64,000 nucleotides of DNA from Nocardia kruczakiae NBRC 101016 (GCF_001612965.1 NZ_BDBL01000020.1:1-64000), one strand, 5' to 3'; positions 1 through 9,391 are shown, counted from the first letter of the stretch. The notes: generated by a model not told the origin, from the letters alone. Numbers and translations: made by a program.

Positions 1-765
1 GCCGCGCCGTCGGCTCCGGCCGGCGCCCGCCCGCAGCTGCAGGCACTGCGCGGCACGGTCCAGAAGGCCAACCGCATCCGGCAGATCACCGCCACCAAGA
101 CCCGCGAATCGCTGCAGACCACCGCGCAGCTGACCCAGACCCACGAGGTCGACGTCACCAAGATCGCGGCCCTGCGGGCCAAGGCCAAGAGCGCATTCGC
201 CAACCGCGAGGGCGTCAACCTGACCTTCCTGCCGTTCTTCGCGAAGGCCGCCGTGGAGGCGCTGGGCGTGCACCCCAACGTCAACGCCTCCTACAACGAG
301 GACACCAAGGAGATCACCTACCACTCCTCGGTGCACCTGGGCATCGCGGTCGACACCGAGCAGGGGCTGCTGTCGCCGGTCATCCACAACGCCAGCGACC
401 TGTCGCTGGCCGGGCTGGCCCGCGCCATCGCCGATATCGCCAACCGCGCCCGCAACGGCGGCCTCAAGCCCGACGAGCTGGCCGGTGGCACGTTCACCAT
501 CACCAACATCGGCAGCCAGGGCGCCCTGTTCGACACCCCGATCCTGCTTCCGCCGCAGGCGGCGATGCTGGGCACGGGTGCGATCGTCAAGCGCCCGATC
601 GTGATCTCCGACAACGGCAGCGAGTTCATCGGCATCCGCTCGATGTGCTACCTGCCGCTGACCTACGATCACCGCCTCATCGACGGTGCCGACGCCGGCC
701 GCTTCCTGACCACCATCAGGCACCGGCTGGAGGAGGCTGCGTTCGAGGCCGATCTCGGTCTGTAA
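1..765 (+). CDS. sucB: Dihydrolipoamide acyltransferase (E2), C-terminal part, cut by window edge
   Basis: The first 254 readable residues are the end of a lipoyl-dependent acyltransferase, the E2 core of 2-oxoglutarate or pyruvate dehydrogenase in central carbon metabolism. The frame is open from base 1, so the lipoyl domain and most of the subunit-binding region lie outside the window. A proline/alanine-rich linker (residues 1-15) leads into the catalytic domain. The active-site motif DHRLIDGAD is present, with H224 and D228 of the readable part as the acyl-transfer pair. In mycobacteria the equivalent gene (dlaT/sucB) precedes the same epimerase and lipA, which fits because E2 is the main protein carrying lipoate. 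Whether it serves one or both dehydrogenase complexes cannot be told from this part. Confidence 0.93.
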   Translation, partial: AAPSAPAGARPQLQALRGTVQKANRIRQITATKTRESLQTTAQLTQTHEVDVTKIAALRAKAKSAFANREGVNLTFLPFFAKAAVEALGVHPNVNASYNEDTKEITYHSSVHLGIAVDTEQGLLSPVIHNASDLSLAGLARAIADIANRARNGGLKPDELAGGTFTITNIGSQGALFDTPILLPPQAAMLGTGAIVKRPIVISDNGSEFIGIRSMCYLPLTYDHRLIDGADAGRFLTTIRHRLEEAAFEADLGL

Positions 766-797
766 AACGCTGCGCGACACGACGATTCGGTGACGAC

Positions 798-1688
798 ATG
801 AAAGTTGTGATCGCCGGTTCGTCCGGACTCGTCGGGACGGCGCTGGTCGCCGCGCTGCGCCGGGACGGGCACGAGGTGGCCCGCCTGGTGCGCCGTCCCG
901 CCGCGGCCGAGGACGAGTTCAGCTGGGATCCGGTGCGGGCGCAGGTGCCCGCACCGGCCCTGCGCGCGGCGGATGCCGTGGTCAACCTGTGCGGCGCCGG
1001 ACTCGGCGCGCGCCGCTGGAACGGCAGTTACAAACAGCAGTTGCGCGACAGCCGCATCGGCCCGACCGATGTGCTGGCCACCGCGGTCGCCGCCGCCGGC
1101 GTGCCGACGCTGGTGAACGCCAGTGGCGTGCATTTCTACGGCGGCGACACCGGCAATCGGGTGATCACCGAATCCGATTCCGCCGGAACGGGTTTCCTGG
1201 CGACGCTGTGCCGGGACTGGGAGGCCGCCACTCAGCCCGCGGTCGACGCCGGGGTGCGGGTGGTGCAGATGCGCAGCGCGGTGGTGCTGTCGCGCCACGG
1301 CGGCATGCTGGCCCTGTTGCGGCCGCTGTATTCGATCGGCCTGGGCGGGCGCCTGGGCAGCGGGCGCCAGTATCAACCGTGGATCTCACTCGACGACGAG
1401 GTCGCCGGCATCTCCTTCGTGCTGCGGCATCCGTCGGTGCGCGGACCGGTCAACCTGGTCGGCCCGGCGCCGGTGACCAATGCCGAATTCAATCGCGCGC
1501 TGGCGCGGGCGCTGCATCGCCCGGCGCCGTTCATCGTGCCCGCCGTCGCCTTGCAGGCCGCGGTCGGGGAACTGGCCCAAGAGGCGATCCTGCGCGGCCC
1601 GCGCGCGATTCCCACCGTGCTCGAGGACGCGGGCTATACCTTCCGCCACGAAACCATCGGGCAGGCGCTGGCATCGGTGATCGACTGA
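798..1688 (+). CDS. TIGR01777-family NAD(P)-dependent epimerase (SulA/YfcH-like)
   Basis: A 296-residue extended short-chain dehydrogenase fold protein. The start MKVVIAGSSGLVG is a Rossmann dinucleotide-binding loop (G7, G10, G13), followed by NLCGAGLG, ASGVHFYGG and a C-terminal region typical of TIGR01777 (DUF1731) proteins. The ATG at 798 is chosen because the Rossmann strand starts at once there; the open frame further upstream overlaps sucB and has no family sequence. It lies 32 bases after sucB and matches Rv2216 in the dlaT-lipBA neighbourhood. The substrate is unknown for the family. A role in lipoate or cofactor handling is suggested only by position. Confidence 0.9.
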   Translation: MKVVIAGSSGLVGTALVAALRRDGHEVARLVRRPAAAEDEFSWDPVRAQVPAPALRAADAVVNLCGAGLGARRWNGSYKQQLRDSRIGPTDVLATAVAAAGVPTLVNASGVHFYGGDTGNRVITESDSAGTGFLATLCRDWEAATQPAVDAGVRVVQMRSAVVLSRHGGMLALLRPLYSIGLGGRLGSGRQYQPWISLDDEVAGISFVLRHPSVRGPVNLVGPAPVTNAEFNRALARALHRPAPFIVPAVALQAAVGELAQEAILRGPRAIPTVLEDAGYTFRHETIGQALASVID

Positions 1689-1705
1689 GCAGGCGGTGAT
1701 CGGCC

Positions 1706-1725
1706 GAGCGGTGGTGAAACCGCTC
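1706..1725 (+). terminator. Hairpin after the epimerase gene
   Basis: A 7-bp perfect stem (GAGCGGT / ACCGCTC) with a 6-base loop starts 17 bases after the epimerase stop codon. No T-run follows, so it is only a weak candidate for a U-less actinobacterial terminator. It could separate sucB-epimerase from the GNAT-lipA pair. Confidence 0.3.
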
Positions 1726-1800
1726 ACACCTGCACGGACACCGCTCGCATTCGAGCCCGATCGGCTCGCCGCCGCCGAGGGTTGCGGATAGTTTGGGGCG

Positions 1801-2352
1801 GTGACCGATATCCCGTCGGGTGGACCGCGCATTCGCGATGCCGAGGAACGCGACATCCCCACCATCCTCGCCATCCACAACGACGCCGTGGCCGAGACGA
1901 CCGCCATCTGGGACACCCAGCCGGTCGACCTCGACGATCGCCTGCACTGGTGGCGGGACCGGGTGGCCGCCGGATATCCGGTGCTCGTCGCCATCATCGA
2001 CGGTCAGGTGGCCGGATATGCCAGCTACTCGCAGTGGCGGCCCAAATCCGGCTACCGGTACTGCGTGGAGAATTCGGTGTACGTCTCGGAGCGGTTCCAG
2101 CGCCGCGGCGCGGCGACCGCGCTGCTGACGGCCCTGCTGGGGCGGGCCGAGGAGTCCGGGCGGGTGCACACCGTGATCGCGGCGATCGAAACCTCCAACA
2201 AGACCTCGATTCTGCTGCACGAGAAGTTCGGCTTCCGGATCGTCGGCCAGCTGCCCGAGGTGGGGCACAAGTTCGGCGGCTGGATGGATCTGACCTTGAT
2301 GCAGCGCACGTTGCCGGGCCCGATTTCGGCGGGCGTAGAGTCGTTCGAGTGA
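1801..2352 (+). CDS. GNAT N-acetyltransferase, phosphinothricin acetyltransferase-like
   Basis: A 183-residue GNAT acetyltransferase that would transfer acetyl from acetyl-CoA to an amine. The family blocks are clear: the opening [38 protein letters not shown] (strand 4 and acetyl-CoA loop Q/RxxGxA), [19 protein letters not shown] and [20 protein letters not shown]. These place it in the Pat/Bar (YncA-like) group, whose members often act on methionine sulfoximine/sulfone or phosphinothricin. It starts with GTG at 1801, and its stop codon overlaps the GTG of lipA, so the two are probably co-translated. It occupies the slot that lipB fills in mycobacteria, but it has no LipB motif, so it is not a lipoate transferase. 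Confidence 0.87.
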   Translation: MTDIPSGGPRIRDAEERDIPTILAIHNDAVAETTAIWDTQPVDLDDRLHWWRDRVAAGYPVLVAIIDGQVAGYASYSQWRPKSGYRYCVENSVYVSERFQRRGAATALLTALLGRAEESGRVHTVIAAIETSNKTSILLHEKFGFRIVGQLPEVGHKFGGWMDLTLMQRTLPGPISAGVESFE

Positions 2353-3437
2353 CCTCCGTCGATACCCCGACATCGAACAGCGGCACGGCACACACCGCCG
2401 CGCCGGCCACGTCGTCCTCCGATTCCCTGGTACGGGAGTCGGGCGGTCGCAAATTGCTTCGCATCGAGGCCCGCAACGCGCAGACCCCGATCGAACGCAA
2501 GCCGAAGTGGATCCGCACCCGCGCCACCATGGGCCCCGAGTACTCCGAACTCAAGGGCCTGGTCAAACGCGAAGGGCTGCACACGGTCTGCGAGGAAGCG
2601 GGCTGTCCCAACATCTTCGAATGCTGGGAGGATCGCGAGGCCACCTTCCTCATCGGCGGTGAACAGTGCACCCGCCGCTGCGATTTCTGCCAGATCGACA
2701 CCGGCAAGCCGGCCGCGCTCGACCGCGACGAACCGCGCCGGGTGGCCGAGAGCGTGCAGGCGATGGGCCTGCGGTATTCGACGATCACCGGTGTCGCGCG
2801 CGACGACCTCGAAGACGGCGGCGCCTGGCTGTACGCCGAAACCGTGCGCGCCATCAAGCAACTCAATCCGCACACGGGCGTGGAGTTGCTGATCCCCGAT
2901 TTCAACGCCGAACCCGAGCAGCTGGCCGAGGTGTTCTCCTCGCGGCCGGAGGTGCTGGCGCACAACGTCGAGACCGTGCCGCGCATCTTCAAGCGGATCC
3001 GCCCGGCGTTCCGCTACGAGCGATCGCTGGCGGTGCTGACCGCGGCCCGCGAGGCCGGCCTGGTCACCAAGTCGAATCTGATCCTCGGCATGGGCGAGAC
3101 CCCCGAAGAGGTCACCCAGGCGATGCGTGACCTGCACGAGGCCGGTTGCGACATCCTCACCATCACCCAGTACCTGCGGCCCTCACCGCGCCACCATCCC
3201 GTGGACCGCTGGGTGAAGCCGGAGGAATTCGTCGAACATTCCCGCGTCGCAACCGAACTCGGCTTCGCCGGCGTGATGGCCGGTCCGCTGGTGCGCTCCT
3301 CCTACCGCGCCGGCCGGTTGTACGCGCAGGCGATGGCGCATCACGGGCGGGAGATCGCACCGGAGATGGCGCATCTGGCCCAGGAGGGCTCGGCGAGCCA
3401 GGAGGCGAGCTCGGTCCTCGCCCGATTCGGCAGCTGA
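2349..3437 (+). CDS. lipA: Lipoyl synthase
   Basis: A 362-residue radical-SAM enzyme that inserts two sulfurs into protein-bound octanoyl groups to make lipoate on E2 and GcvH subunits. The auxiliary cluster ligands [12 protein letters not shown] (C81, C86, C92) and the radical-SAM motif CTRRCDFC (C107, C111, C114) are intact, and the C-terminal RSS motif is present in LVRSSYRAG. An extension of about 35 residues before the conserved RNAQTPIE region is low-complexity. The GTG at 2349 overlaps the TGA of the upstream GNAT gene. LipA normally needs LipB to supply octanoyl groups, and no lipB is next to it here. Confidence 0.97.
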   Translation: MTSVDTPTSNSGTAHTAAPATSSSDSLVRESGGRKLLRIEARNAQTPIERKPKWIRTRATMGPEYSELKGLVKREGLHTVCEEAGCPNIFECWEDREATFLIGGEQCTRRCDFCQIDTGKPAALDRDEPRRVAESVQAMGLRYSTITGVARDDLEDGGAWLYAETVRAIKQLNPHTGVELLIPDFNAEPEQLAEVFSSRPEVLAHNVETVPRIFKRIRPAFRYERSLAVLTAAREAGLVTKSNLILGMGETPEEVTQAMRDLHEAGCDILTITQYLRPSPRHHPVDRWVKPEEFVEHSRVATELGFAGVMAGPLVRSSYRAGRLYAQAMAHHGREIAPEMAHLAQEGSASQEASSVLARFGS

Positions 3438-3458
3438 ACCGAACCCCAGCCACGTCGT

Positions 3459-3492
3459 AACGACCGGCCGAATTCGCCTTCGGCCGGTCGTT
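3459..3492 (+). terminator. Strong inverted repeat after lipA
   Basis: A perfect 14-bp stem (AACGACCGGCCGAA at 3459-3472, its complement at 3479-3492) with a 6-base loop sits 22 bases after the lipA stop. No T-run follows, as is common in high-GC actinobacteria. It should end the GNAT-lipA transcript and separates it from the EF-G-like gene. Confidence 0.8.
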
Positions 3493-3615
3493 CGTCGCGT
3501 ACGGGGTGCGGATTCACCACGGATGGGGTGCGGATCCCCGGAACGGGTGACACAGCCGCGCGCCGGTGGGAAGCTCGAAGCAACCGCACGTGTCGACTCC
3601 GGGAAGTGAAGAGAC

Positions 3616-5817
3616 ATGGCCGAGAAAGCGAGCACCGCCGCCCGTAACAGTTCCGCCGGCAGAGTCCTCGAGGCGTCCCGGCCGGACGGTATCCGCAATG
3701 TGGTCCTGGTCGGGCACACCGGCTCCGGCAAGACCACGGTGGTAGAGGCACTGGCCATGGAGGCCGGGGCGCTCACCCGAGCCGGCCGCGTAGAGGACGG
3801 CACCTGTGTGTCGGATTACGACGATATCGAGCAGCGGCAACATCGCTCGGTCCAACTGTCGGTGGTGCCGGTCGCCTGGAACGGCATCAAGGTCAATCTG
3901 ATCGATACGCCAGGATATGCCGATTTCGTCGGCGAACTACGGGCCGGTCTGCGCGCTGCGGATGCGGCCCTTTTCGTGGTCTCCGCGGCCGCCGGCGCCG
4001 ACAGTGTGGACGGGCAGACCCTGGCGCTGTGGGAGGAATGCGCGAGCGTCGGGATGCCGCGGGCGCTGGTGATCACCCATCTGGACGCGGCCCGCGCCGA
4101 TTTCGACCTGATGACCCAGACCTGCGCGGATCTGCTCGGCGACGGCGATTCCGACGCGATCCTGCCGCTGCAACTGCCGGTGTACGGCCCGAAGGGCCCC
4201 GACGGGCACCGCCCGGTCACCGGCGTGATCGACCTGCTCACCGAGCAGGTCTTCGATTGTTCCGGCGGGGCGCACACCCGCACCGACGCCACCGCCGAAC
4301 AGACCGCGCAGATCGAGACCTCGCGGAACCGGCTCATCGAGGGCATCATCGCCGAGAGCGAAGACGAAACCCTGATGGACCGCTACCTCGAGGGTGAACG
4401 GATCGACCTCACCACCTTGATCGCGGATCTGGAACGCGCGGTGGCGCACGACCGCTTCCACCCCATCCTCATCGCGGCGCCTCCGCCCGAGGGCACCCGT
4501 GAGGGTCTGGGCATGGTCGAGATCCTGGAGCTGATCACCCGAGGCTTTCCCACGCCGGCCGAACACGCGGTCGCGGCGCGCTGCCCGAGCAACGGGGCGG
4601 CGCCGCGGGCACTGTCCTGCGATCCGGATGCACCGCTGGCCGCCGAGGTGATCCGCACCGCCTCCGATCCGTATGTGGGCCGGGTGTCGCTGGTGCGGGT
4701 GTTCTCCGGCACCCTGCACGCCGACGACACCGTGCACGTCTGCGGGCACAACGGCGGCAACGGGCACGATGTCGACGAACGGGTGGGCGCGGTGACGGCA
4801 CCTTTCGGTAAACAACAGTTCCCGATCGGCCAGGCCATCGCGGGCGATATCGCCTATGTCACCAAACTGGGGCACGCCGAGACCGGGGATACCGTGTCGG
4901 CCAAGGATTCTCCGTTGCTGATCGAGCCGTGGCCGCTGCCCGAACCGCTGCTGCCGGTGGCCGTGCGCGCCCACGGCAAGGCCGACGAGGACAAGCTGTC
5001 GCAGAGCCTGTCCCGTCTGGTCGCCGAGGATCCGACGGTGCGCCTGGAGCAGAATCCGCGCACCCATCAGCTGGTGCTGTGGTGCCTGGGCGAGGCCCAT
5101 CGCGATGTCGCGCTGGAACGGCTGCGGTCCCGGTTCGGTGTCCAGGTCGATGTCGACGAGTATCGGGTGGCATTGCGAGAAACGTTCGGCGGCAAGGCTT
5201 CCGGGCACGGACGGCATGTGAAGCAGTCCGGCGGCCACGGCCAGTACGCGATCTGCGATATCGAGGTGGAACCGCTGCCGGAGGGGTCCGGGATCGAATT
5301 CGTCGACAAGGTGGTCGGCGGCGCGGTGCCCCGCCAGTTCATCGGCTCCGTGGAGAAGGGCGTGCGCGCGCAGGCCGAGCGCGGAGTCGCCGCCGGTTAT
5401 CCGCTGGTCGATGTGCGGGTGACCCTGCTCGACGGTAAGGCGCATTCGGTCGACTCCTCCGACGCGGCGTTCCAGACCGCGGGGGCGCTGGCCCTGCGGG
5501 AGGCGGCCGCGGCCGCCAGGATCTCGCTGCTCGAGCCGATCGCCGAGGTGCGGGTAACCGTCGCCGACGATTTCGTCGGCACCATCCTCGGCGATCTGGC
5601 GGGCCGGCGCGGCCGCGTGCTGGGCACCGAACCGGCCACCGCCGGGCGCACCGTCATCCGCGCCGAGGTGCCCGAACTGGAATTGAGCCGCTACGCCATC
5701 GACCTGCGCTCCCTCTCGCGCGGCGCCGCCCAGTTCGACCGCAGTTATGTGCGGCACGAACCGATGCCGAGCCAGATCGCCGCAGAGCTGCGCAATCGCA
5801 GCGAAGCGACCGTCTGA
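3616..5817 (+). CDS. EF-G-like translation factor GTPase (FusA2/EF-G2 type)
   Basis: A 733-residue protein with the domain order of elongation factor G: a GTPase domain, a beta-barrel domain II, and C-terminal domains III-V (GKASGHGRHVKQSGGHGQ belongs to domain IV). The P-loop GHTGSGKTT (33-41) and G3 DTPGYADF (from D97) are intact. The G4 motif reads THLD (154-157) instead of NKxD, and the switch I region lacks the RGITI block of true EF-G, with QHRSVQLS in its place. This matches the second, non-essential EF-G copy of actinobacteria (Rv0120c-like) rather than the main translocase. The ATG is preceded by GGAAGTGAAGAG. It stands alone between lipA and the DUF4191 gene, which are adjacent in M. 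tuberculosis. A role in ribosome stress or recycling is inference. Confidence 0.88.
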   Translation: MAEKASTAARNSSAGRVLEASRPDGIRNVVLVGHTGSGKTTVVEALAMEAGALTRAGRVEDGTCVSDYDDIEQRQHRSVQLSVVPVAWNGIKVNLIDTPGYADFVGELRAGLRAADAALFVVSAAAGADSVDGQTLALWEECASVGMPRALVITHLDAARADFDLMTQTCADLLGDGDSDAILPLQLPVYGPKGPDGHRPVTGVIDLLTEQVFDCSGGAHTRTDATAEQTAQIETSRNRLIEGIIAESEDETLMDRYLEGERIDLTTLIADLERAVAHDRFHPILIAAPPPEGTREGLGMVEILELITRGFPTPAEHAVAARCPSNGAAPRALSCDPDAPLAAEVIRTASDPYVGRVSLVRVFSGTLHADDTVHVCGHNGGNGHDVDERVGAVTAPFGKQQFPIGQAIAGDIAYVTKLGHAETGDTVSAKDSPLLIEPWPLPEPLLPVAVRAHGKADEDKLSQSLSRLVAEDPTVRLEQNPRTHQLVLWCLGEAHRDVALERLRSRFGVQVDVDEYRVALRETFGGKASGHGRHVKQSGGHGQYAICDIEVEPLPEGSGIEFVDKVVGGAVPRQFIGSVEKGVRAQAERGVAAGYPLVDVRVTLLDGKAHSVDSSDAAFQTAGALALREAAAAARISLLEPIAEVRVTVADDFVGTILGDLAGRRGRVLGTEPATAGRTVIRAEVPELELSRYAIDLRSLSRGAAQFDRSYVRHEPMPSQIAAELRNRSEATV

Positions 5818-5884
5818 GGCGAGCGTCGCACCCGTTCTGCGGCCCGTGCGGGGTATGTCCCGCTCGACCACTATCCTGAGAGGT

Positions 5885-6628
5885 ATGGCAGCAGGTAAGG
5901 GCGGCACACCGTCGAAGGAAGCGAAGGCCGCGGCGAAGGCGGCGCGCAGGCAGGCGTCGAAGGAGCGGCGTCAGCAGCTCTGGCAGACGTTCCAGATGGT
6001 GCGCAAAGAGGACAAACTGCTGCTGCCGCTGATGATCGGCGCGCTGGTCGGCATCACCGTGGTGCTGTTTCTCATCGGCTTCCTTTTCGACATGCAGTGG
6101 TTCCTGCTGCCGGTCGGCATTCTGCTGGGCGCGCTGGTGGCGTTCATCATCTTCGGACGCCGCGTGCAGAAGAACGTCTATGCCAAGGCCGAAGGGCAAG
6201 CGGGTGCGGCCTGGTGGGTGCTGGACAACTTGCAGGGTAAGTGGCGCGCCACCCAGGCCGTCGCCGCCACCACCCAGCTCGACGCCGTCCACCGCGTGAT
6301 CGGCCTGCCCGGTGTGATCCTGGTGGCCGAGGGCTCGCCGCAGCGAGTGAAGTCGCTGCTGGCGCAGGAGAAGAAGAAGACCGCCCGCCTGGTCGGTGAC
6401 ACCCCGATCTACGACATCGTGATCGGCAACGAGGAGGGGCAGGTTCCGCTGAAGGGCCTGCAGCGTCACCTCACCAAACTCCCCCGCAATATCGACGCCA
6501 AGCGGATGGACCTCATCGAGGGCCGCCTCACCGCCCTGGCCACCCGCGGCGGACCGGCCCTGCCGAAGGGCCCGCTGCCCGCCGGCGCCAAGATGCGCGG
6601 AGTGCAGCGCACCATCCGCCGCCGCTGA
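5885..6628 (+). CDS. DUF4191 integral membrane protein (Rv2219-like)
   Basis: A 247-residue protein with a Lys/Ala-rich cytoplasmic N-terminus (EAKAAAKAARRQASKERR). Two hydrophobic segments follow at about 45-67 and 71-91, then a soluble C-terminal domain of about 150 residues that ends very basic (GVQRTIRRR). This layout and the wording of the soluble part identify the actinobacterial DUF4191 family, found beside lipA and glnA1 in mycobacteria. No enzymatic motif is seen. The ATG at 5885 is preceded by GAG at normal distance. In M. tuberculosis an RDD membrane protein follows directly; here about 5.8 kb of other genes separates the two. Confidence 0.88.
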   Translation: MAAGKGGTPSKEAKAAAKAARRQASKERRQQLWQTFQMVRKEDKLLLPLMIGALVGITVVLFLIGFLFDMQWFLLPVGILLGALVAFIIFGRRVQKNVYAKAEGQAGAAWWVLDNLQGKWRATQAVAATTQLDAVHRVIGLPGVILVAEGSPQRVKSLLAQEKKKTARLVGDTPIYDIVIGNEEGQVPLKGLQRHLTKLPRNIDAKRMDLIEGRLTALATRGGPALPKGPLPAGAKMRGVQRTIRRR

Positions 6629-6668
6629 CATCCGCACGGCGGGTTCTGCCGCACAGCTGAAACCCGAT

Positions 6669-6707
6669 ATCGCCGCCGCATCCACCGCTTCTGGGTGCGG
6701 CGGCGAT
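6669..6707 (+). terminator. Terminator-like hairpin after the DUF4191 gene
   Basis: A 15-bp stem with a single G-T pair (ATCGCCGCCGCATCC against GGGTGCGGCGGCGAT) around a 9-base loop begins 41 bases after the stop and is followed by TTTC. It should end the DUF4191 transcript. It also marks the left boundary of the inserted catabolic region. Confidence 0.75.
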
Positions 6708-6920
6708 TTCGTGTGCACCTGCAGGCCAGCGTTCTCCGCCCGCCGCTCCAGCACTTCCGCCGCCCTCCGCACACCAGTGCCCGCGCCGCTCGGTCCGGGC
6801 CGCCGGGCTGGGGCGATCGGCCCACGGGCACCGATCGCATCGCGCCACCCGGCACCGGCCTGTCTCGATCTGCGTCAAACGCCGGACAAAAATCGCACTC
6901 GCCCGTAGGTTCGCATATAG

Positions 6921-6948
6921 GACAGGCTGTCATGAATGTCGGACAGTC
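6921..6948 (+). promoter_or_regulatory. Candidate IclR operator before the dioxygenase-like gene
   Basis: GACAG-G-CTGTC (6921-6931) is a perfect 11-base palindrome, and a third half-site GACAG follows at 6942-6946. The core ACAGGCTGTC recurs exactly 80 bases before the aldehyde dehydrogenase gene of the same cluster. It sits 15-40 bases before the start codon, where a bound regulator would block transcription. Assignment to the IclR protein encoded in the cluster is inference. The rest of 6629-6962 holds only the DUF4191 terminator and this promoter region. Confidence 0.5.
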
Positions 6949-6962
6949 ATCAGGAGGTGGCG

Positions 6963-8201
6963 ATGCCGTACTACCGGGCCGTCGGCGCATTCCCCCGGCA
7001 GCGCCATACCGCATTCAGCCTCGAGGACGGCACGCCGACGTTCGAAGAGTTCATCGGGGAGGAAGGGTTCTCCGGGACCGGGGCGCTGCTCTATCACCGC
7101 CGGGTCCCGTCGGCACTGGTCGATGCGCGAGCGTGGGACCTCGGCGATCAGTCCCTCACCGCCAACACCCCGCTGCTCCCCCGGCATTTCCATCTGCCCG
7201 ATCTGTTCCACGAGGTCACCGGCCGGGACGCGGTCCGCCACCGCCGCCCGGTGCTCGCCAACGCCGACGTCCGCATTTCCTACGTCGTCGCCGACACGCC
7301 CTCTCCGCTCTACAGCAACGGCATCGGCGACGAGGTGATCTTCGTCGAGTCCGGCGCGGCCACCCTGGAGAGCGTCTTCGGCCGGGTCGAGGTGCGCCAG
7401 GGCGACAACGTCGTCATACCGCGGGTCACCATCCATCGCTGGCTACCGCACACCGACGCGGGCCCGTTGCGACTGCTGTGTGTCGAGGCCGCCGGGCACG
7501 TCCGGCCGCCGGACAAACACCGCACGCGCTATGGCCAATTCCTCGAGGGCTCCCCGATCACCGAACGCGATCTGCGCGGACCGGCCGGACCGTTGCTGGC
7601 GCCGGACGAGCTGGTCGATGCCGACACCGAGGTCTACGTCAAACACCGCACCGCCTCCGGCCTGCACGGCACGGTGGTCGTCTACGACCATCACCCGTTC
7701 GACGTGGTCGGCTGGGATGGCCACCTGTATCCGTACGCGCTGAACTATCGCGACTTCTCCCCCGTCGTCGGCGCGGTACTGCAACCGCCGCCGACCTATC
7801 AGGTGCTGCAGGGGCCGGGTTTCGTGGTGTGCAATTTCGTCCCGCGCCCACTGGAATTCGCGCCCGGGGCGATCAAGGTGCCGTACTACCACTCGAACGT
7901 CGACTCCGACGAGGTGATGTTCTACTTCGCCGGAGAGACGGCCGCGCGCAAGGGTTCCGGCATCCGGACCGGTTCGGTGAGCCTGCATCCCGCCGCGTAC
8001 ACCCACGGTCCTCGGCGTCGTGCCTATCTCGATTCGCCCGATTTCACCGAACCGAACGAGATGGCGTTCATGGTCGACACCTTCCGTCCGCTCGAGGTGG
8101 CCGAAGGCGGCACCGCGAGCGATGTGCCCGGCTATCCGTGGAGCTGGTCGGACAAACCGTATGCCGGTCGGCCACAACAGAAGGGAGGGCACGGTGAGTG
8201 A
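6963..8201 (+). CDS. Homogentisate 1,2-dioxygenase-family ring-cleavage enzyme
   Basis: A 412-residue bicupin of the homogentisate 1,2-dioxygenase family, which opens a dihydroxylated aromatic ring using Fe(II) and O2. Conserved stretches include GNADVRISYVVADT-like text in the N-terminal cupin, HHPFDVVGWDGHLYPYALN, YYHSNVDSDEVMFYFAGE (the His and Glu expected to bind iron) and LHPAAYTHGP (the second iron His). The start at 6963 is chosen over an upstream in-frame codon at 6936 because AGGAGG lies at 6952-6957. The family matches actinobacterial HmgA, but neither maleylacetoacetate isomerase nor fumarylacetoacetase is nearby, so homogentisate may not be the true substrate. The 3' end overlaps the hydrolase gene by 8 bases. 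Confidence 0.85.
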   Translation: MPYYRAVGAFPRQRHTAFSLEDGTPTFEEFIGEEGFSGTGALLYHRRVPSALVDARAWDLGDQSLTANTPLLPRHFHLPDLFHEVTGRDAVRHRRPVLANADVRISYVVADTPSPLYSNGIGDEVIFVESGAATLESVFGRVEVRQGDNVVIPRVTIHRWLPHTDAGPLRLLCVEAAGHVRPPDKHRTRYGQFLEGSPITERDLRGPAGPLLAPDELVDADTEVYVKHRTASGLHGTVVVYDHHPFDVVGWDGHLYPYALNYRDFSPVVGAVLQPPPTYQVLQGPGFVVCNFVPRPLEFAPGAIKVPYYHSNVDSDEVMFYFAGETAARKGSGIRTGSVSLHPAAYTHGPRRRAYLDSPDFTEPNEMAFMVDTFRPLEVAEGGTASDVPGYPWSWSDKPYAGRPQQKGGHGE

Positions 8202-9381
8202 GTCGTTCGAGCGGATCCCGGTGATCCTGCACAGCGAGGAGCAGCCCACCGTCCGCGAGACCTACGGATTCACCGGCGGTCACGGAATCGTGCTGGAGGG
8301 ACAATTGCTGCGCCCGCCGGGCGATCGGCGTTCGGGCGCAACGGTTTTCCTCTTCCAGCATCCCACCTCGACGCTGAATCTGCTGCCGATGCCGACCGCA
8401 CTCGCCGCCCGCGGACATCACGTGCTGTGCGGGGCGAGCCGCTATCCGAAGAACGATTCCGCGCTGGTGATGGAGAAGGTGGTCCTCGACCTCGGCGCGT
8501 GGGTGCGCTGGGCGCGCGAGGTCGCGGGCTACGACCGCGTGGTTCTGGTCGGCTGGTCCGGCGGTGGATCGCTGTCGCTGCTGTATCAGGCCGAAGCGTT
8601 GGATCCGAGTATCACGCACACACCCGCCGGAGATCCGGTCGATGTTGTGGGAGCGGGACTTTCACCGGCCGACGGGGTCGTGTTCATCGCGGCGCATCTG
8701 TCGCGTGCGGAGACGCTCACCGAATGGCTCGACCCGTCGGTGATCGACGAAACCGATCCGCACCGCCGCGACGCCAACTGGGATATCTATGCCGACGACG
8801 CGCCGCAGCGCCCGCCCTACGGCCCCGCCTACGTCGCCGGATTCCGCGAAGCCCAGCGCGCCCGCAACCGCCGCATCTCGGACTGGGCGCTCACCCGGCT
8901 GGCCGACCTGCGCGCCGCGGGCGGGCCCGAACAGGAGCAGCCCTTCCTGGTCCACCGCACGATGTGCGATGTGCGCTGGCTCGATCCGGCCGTCGACCCC
9001 AACGACCGCCGCCCGAACTGGTGCTACCTCGGCGATCCGCGTACCGCGAACGTCGGGCCGGTCGGCCTGGCCCGCTACACGACGCTGCGGTCGTGGCTGA
9101 GTCAGTGGAGTCTGGACCATTCGGTGGCGGGCGGGGCACGCAACGCCGCGCGGATCACGAAGGGCCCGGTGCTGCAGATCGAGAATTCCGCCGACGACGC
9201 GGTGCCCGCCACCCACAACCCGATCGTGCGCGACGCGCTCGCCACCCCGGACCGCACCTATCGCGTAATCCCCGGCGCCACACACTATTACGTCGGACAG
9301 CCCGGCCATCTGCGCACCTCCCTCGAATACGTCGAGCAGTGGGCCGCCGAGCGGGAGCTGATCGAGGCGCCGCCCACGTAG
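8194..9381 (+). CDS. Alpha/beta hydrolase of the ring-cleavage cluster
   Basis: A 395-residue alpha/beta hydrolase. The nucleophile elbow GWSGGG has S122, and a late His in PGATHYYVG is the probable catalytic base, with an Asp before it in NSADDAVPATH. It starts with GTG at 8194 inside the last codons of the dioxygenase gene, after AAGGGAGGG, so the two are translationally coupled. A hydrolase made with a ring-cleavage enzyme suggests hydrolysis of the ring-opened product or of an ester or thioester substrate. The precise reaction cannot be read from sequence. It is longer than typical meta-cleavage C-C hydrolases (about 280 residues). Confidence 0.82.
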   Translation: MSESFERIPVILHSEEQPTVRETYGFTGGHGIVLEGQLLRPPGDRRSGATVFLFQHPTSTLNLLPMPTALAARGHHVLCGASRYPKNDSALVMEKVVLDLGAWVRWAREVAGYDRVVLVGWSGGGSLSLLYQAEALDPSITHTPAGDPVDVVGAGLSPADGVVFIAAHLSRAETLTEWLDPSVIDETDPHRRDANWDIYADDAPQRPPYGPAYVAGFREAQRARNRRISDWALTRLADLRAAGGPEQEQPFLVHRTMCDVRWLDPAVDPNDRRPNWCYLGDPRTANVGPVGLARYTTLRSWLSQWSLDHSVAGGARNAARITKGPVLQIENSADDAVPATHNPIVRDALATPDRTYRVIPGATHYYVGQPGHLRTSLEYVEQWAAERELIEAPPT

Positions 9382-9391
9382 GATTCCTGCC

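Noticed and set aside
3937..5907. A 656-codon open frame antisense to the EF-G-like gene
   Set aside because: Antisense shadow of a clearly coding gene; the product is low in family-like sequence.
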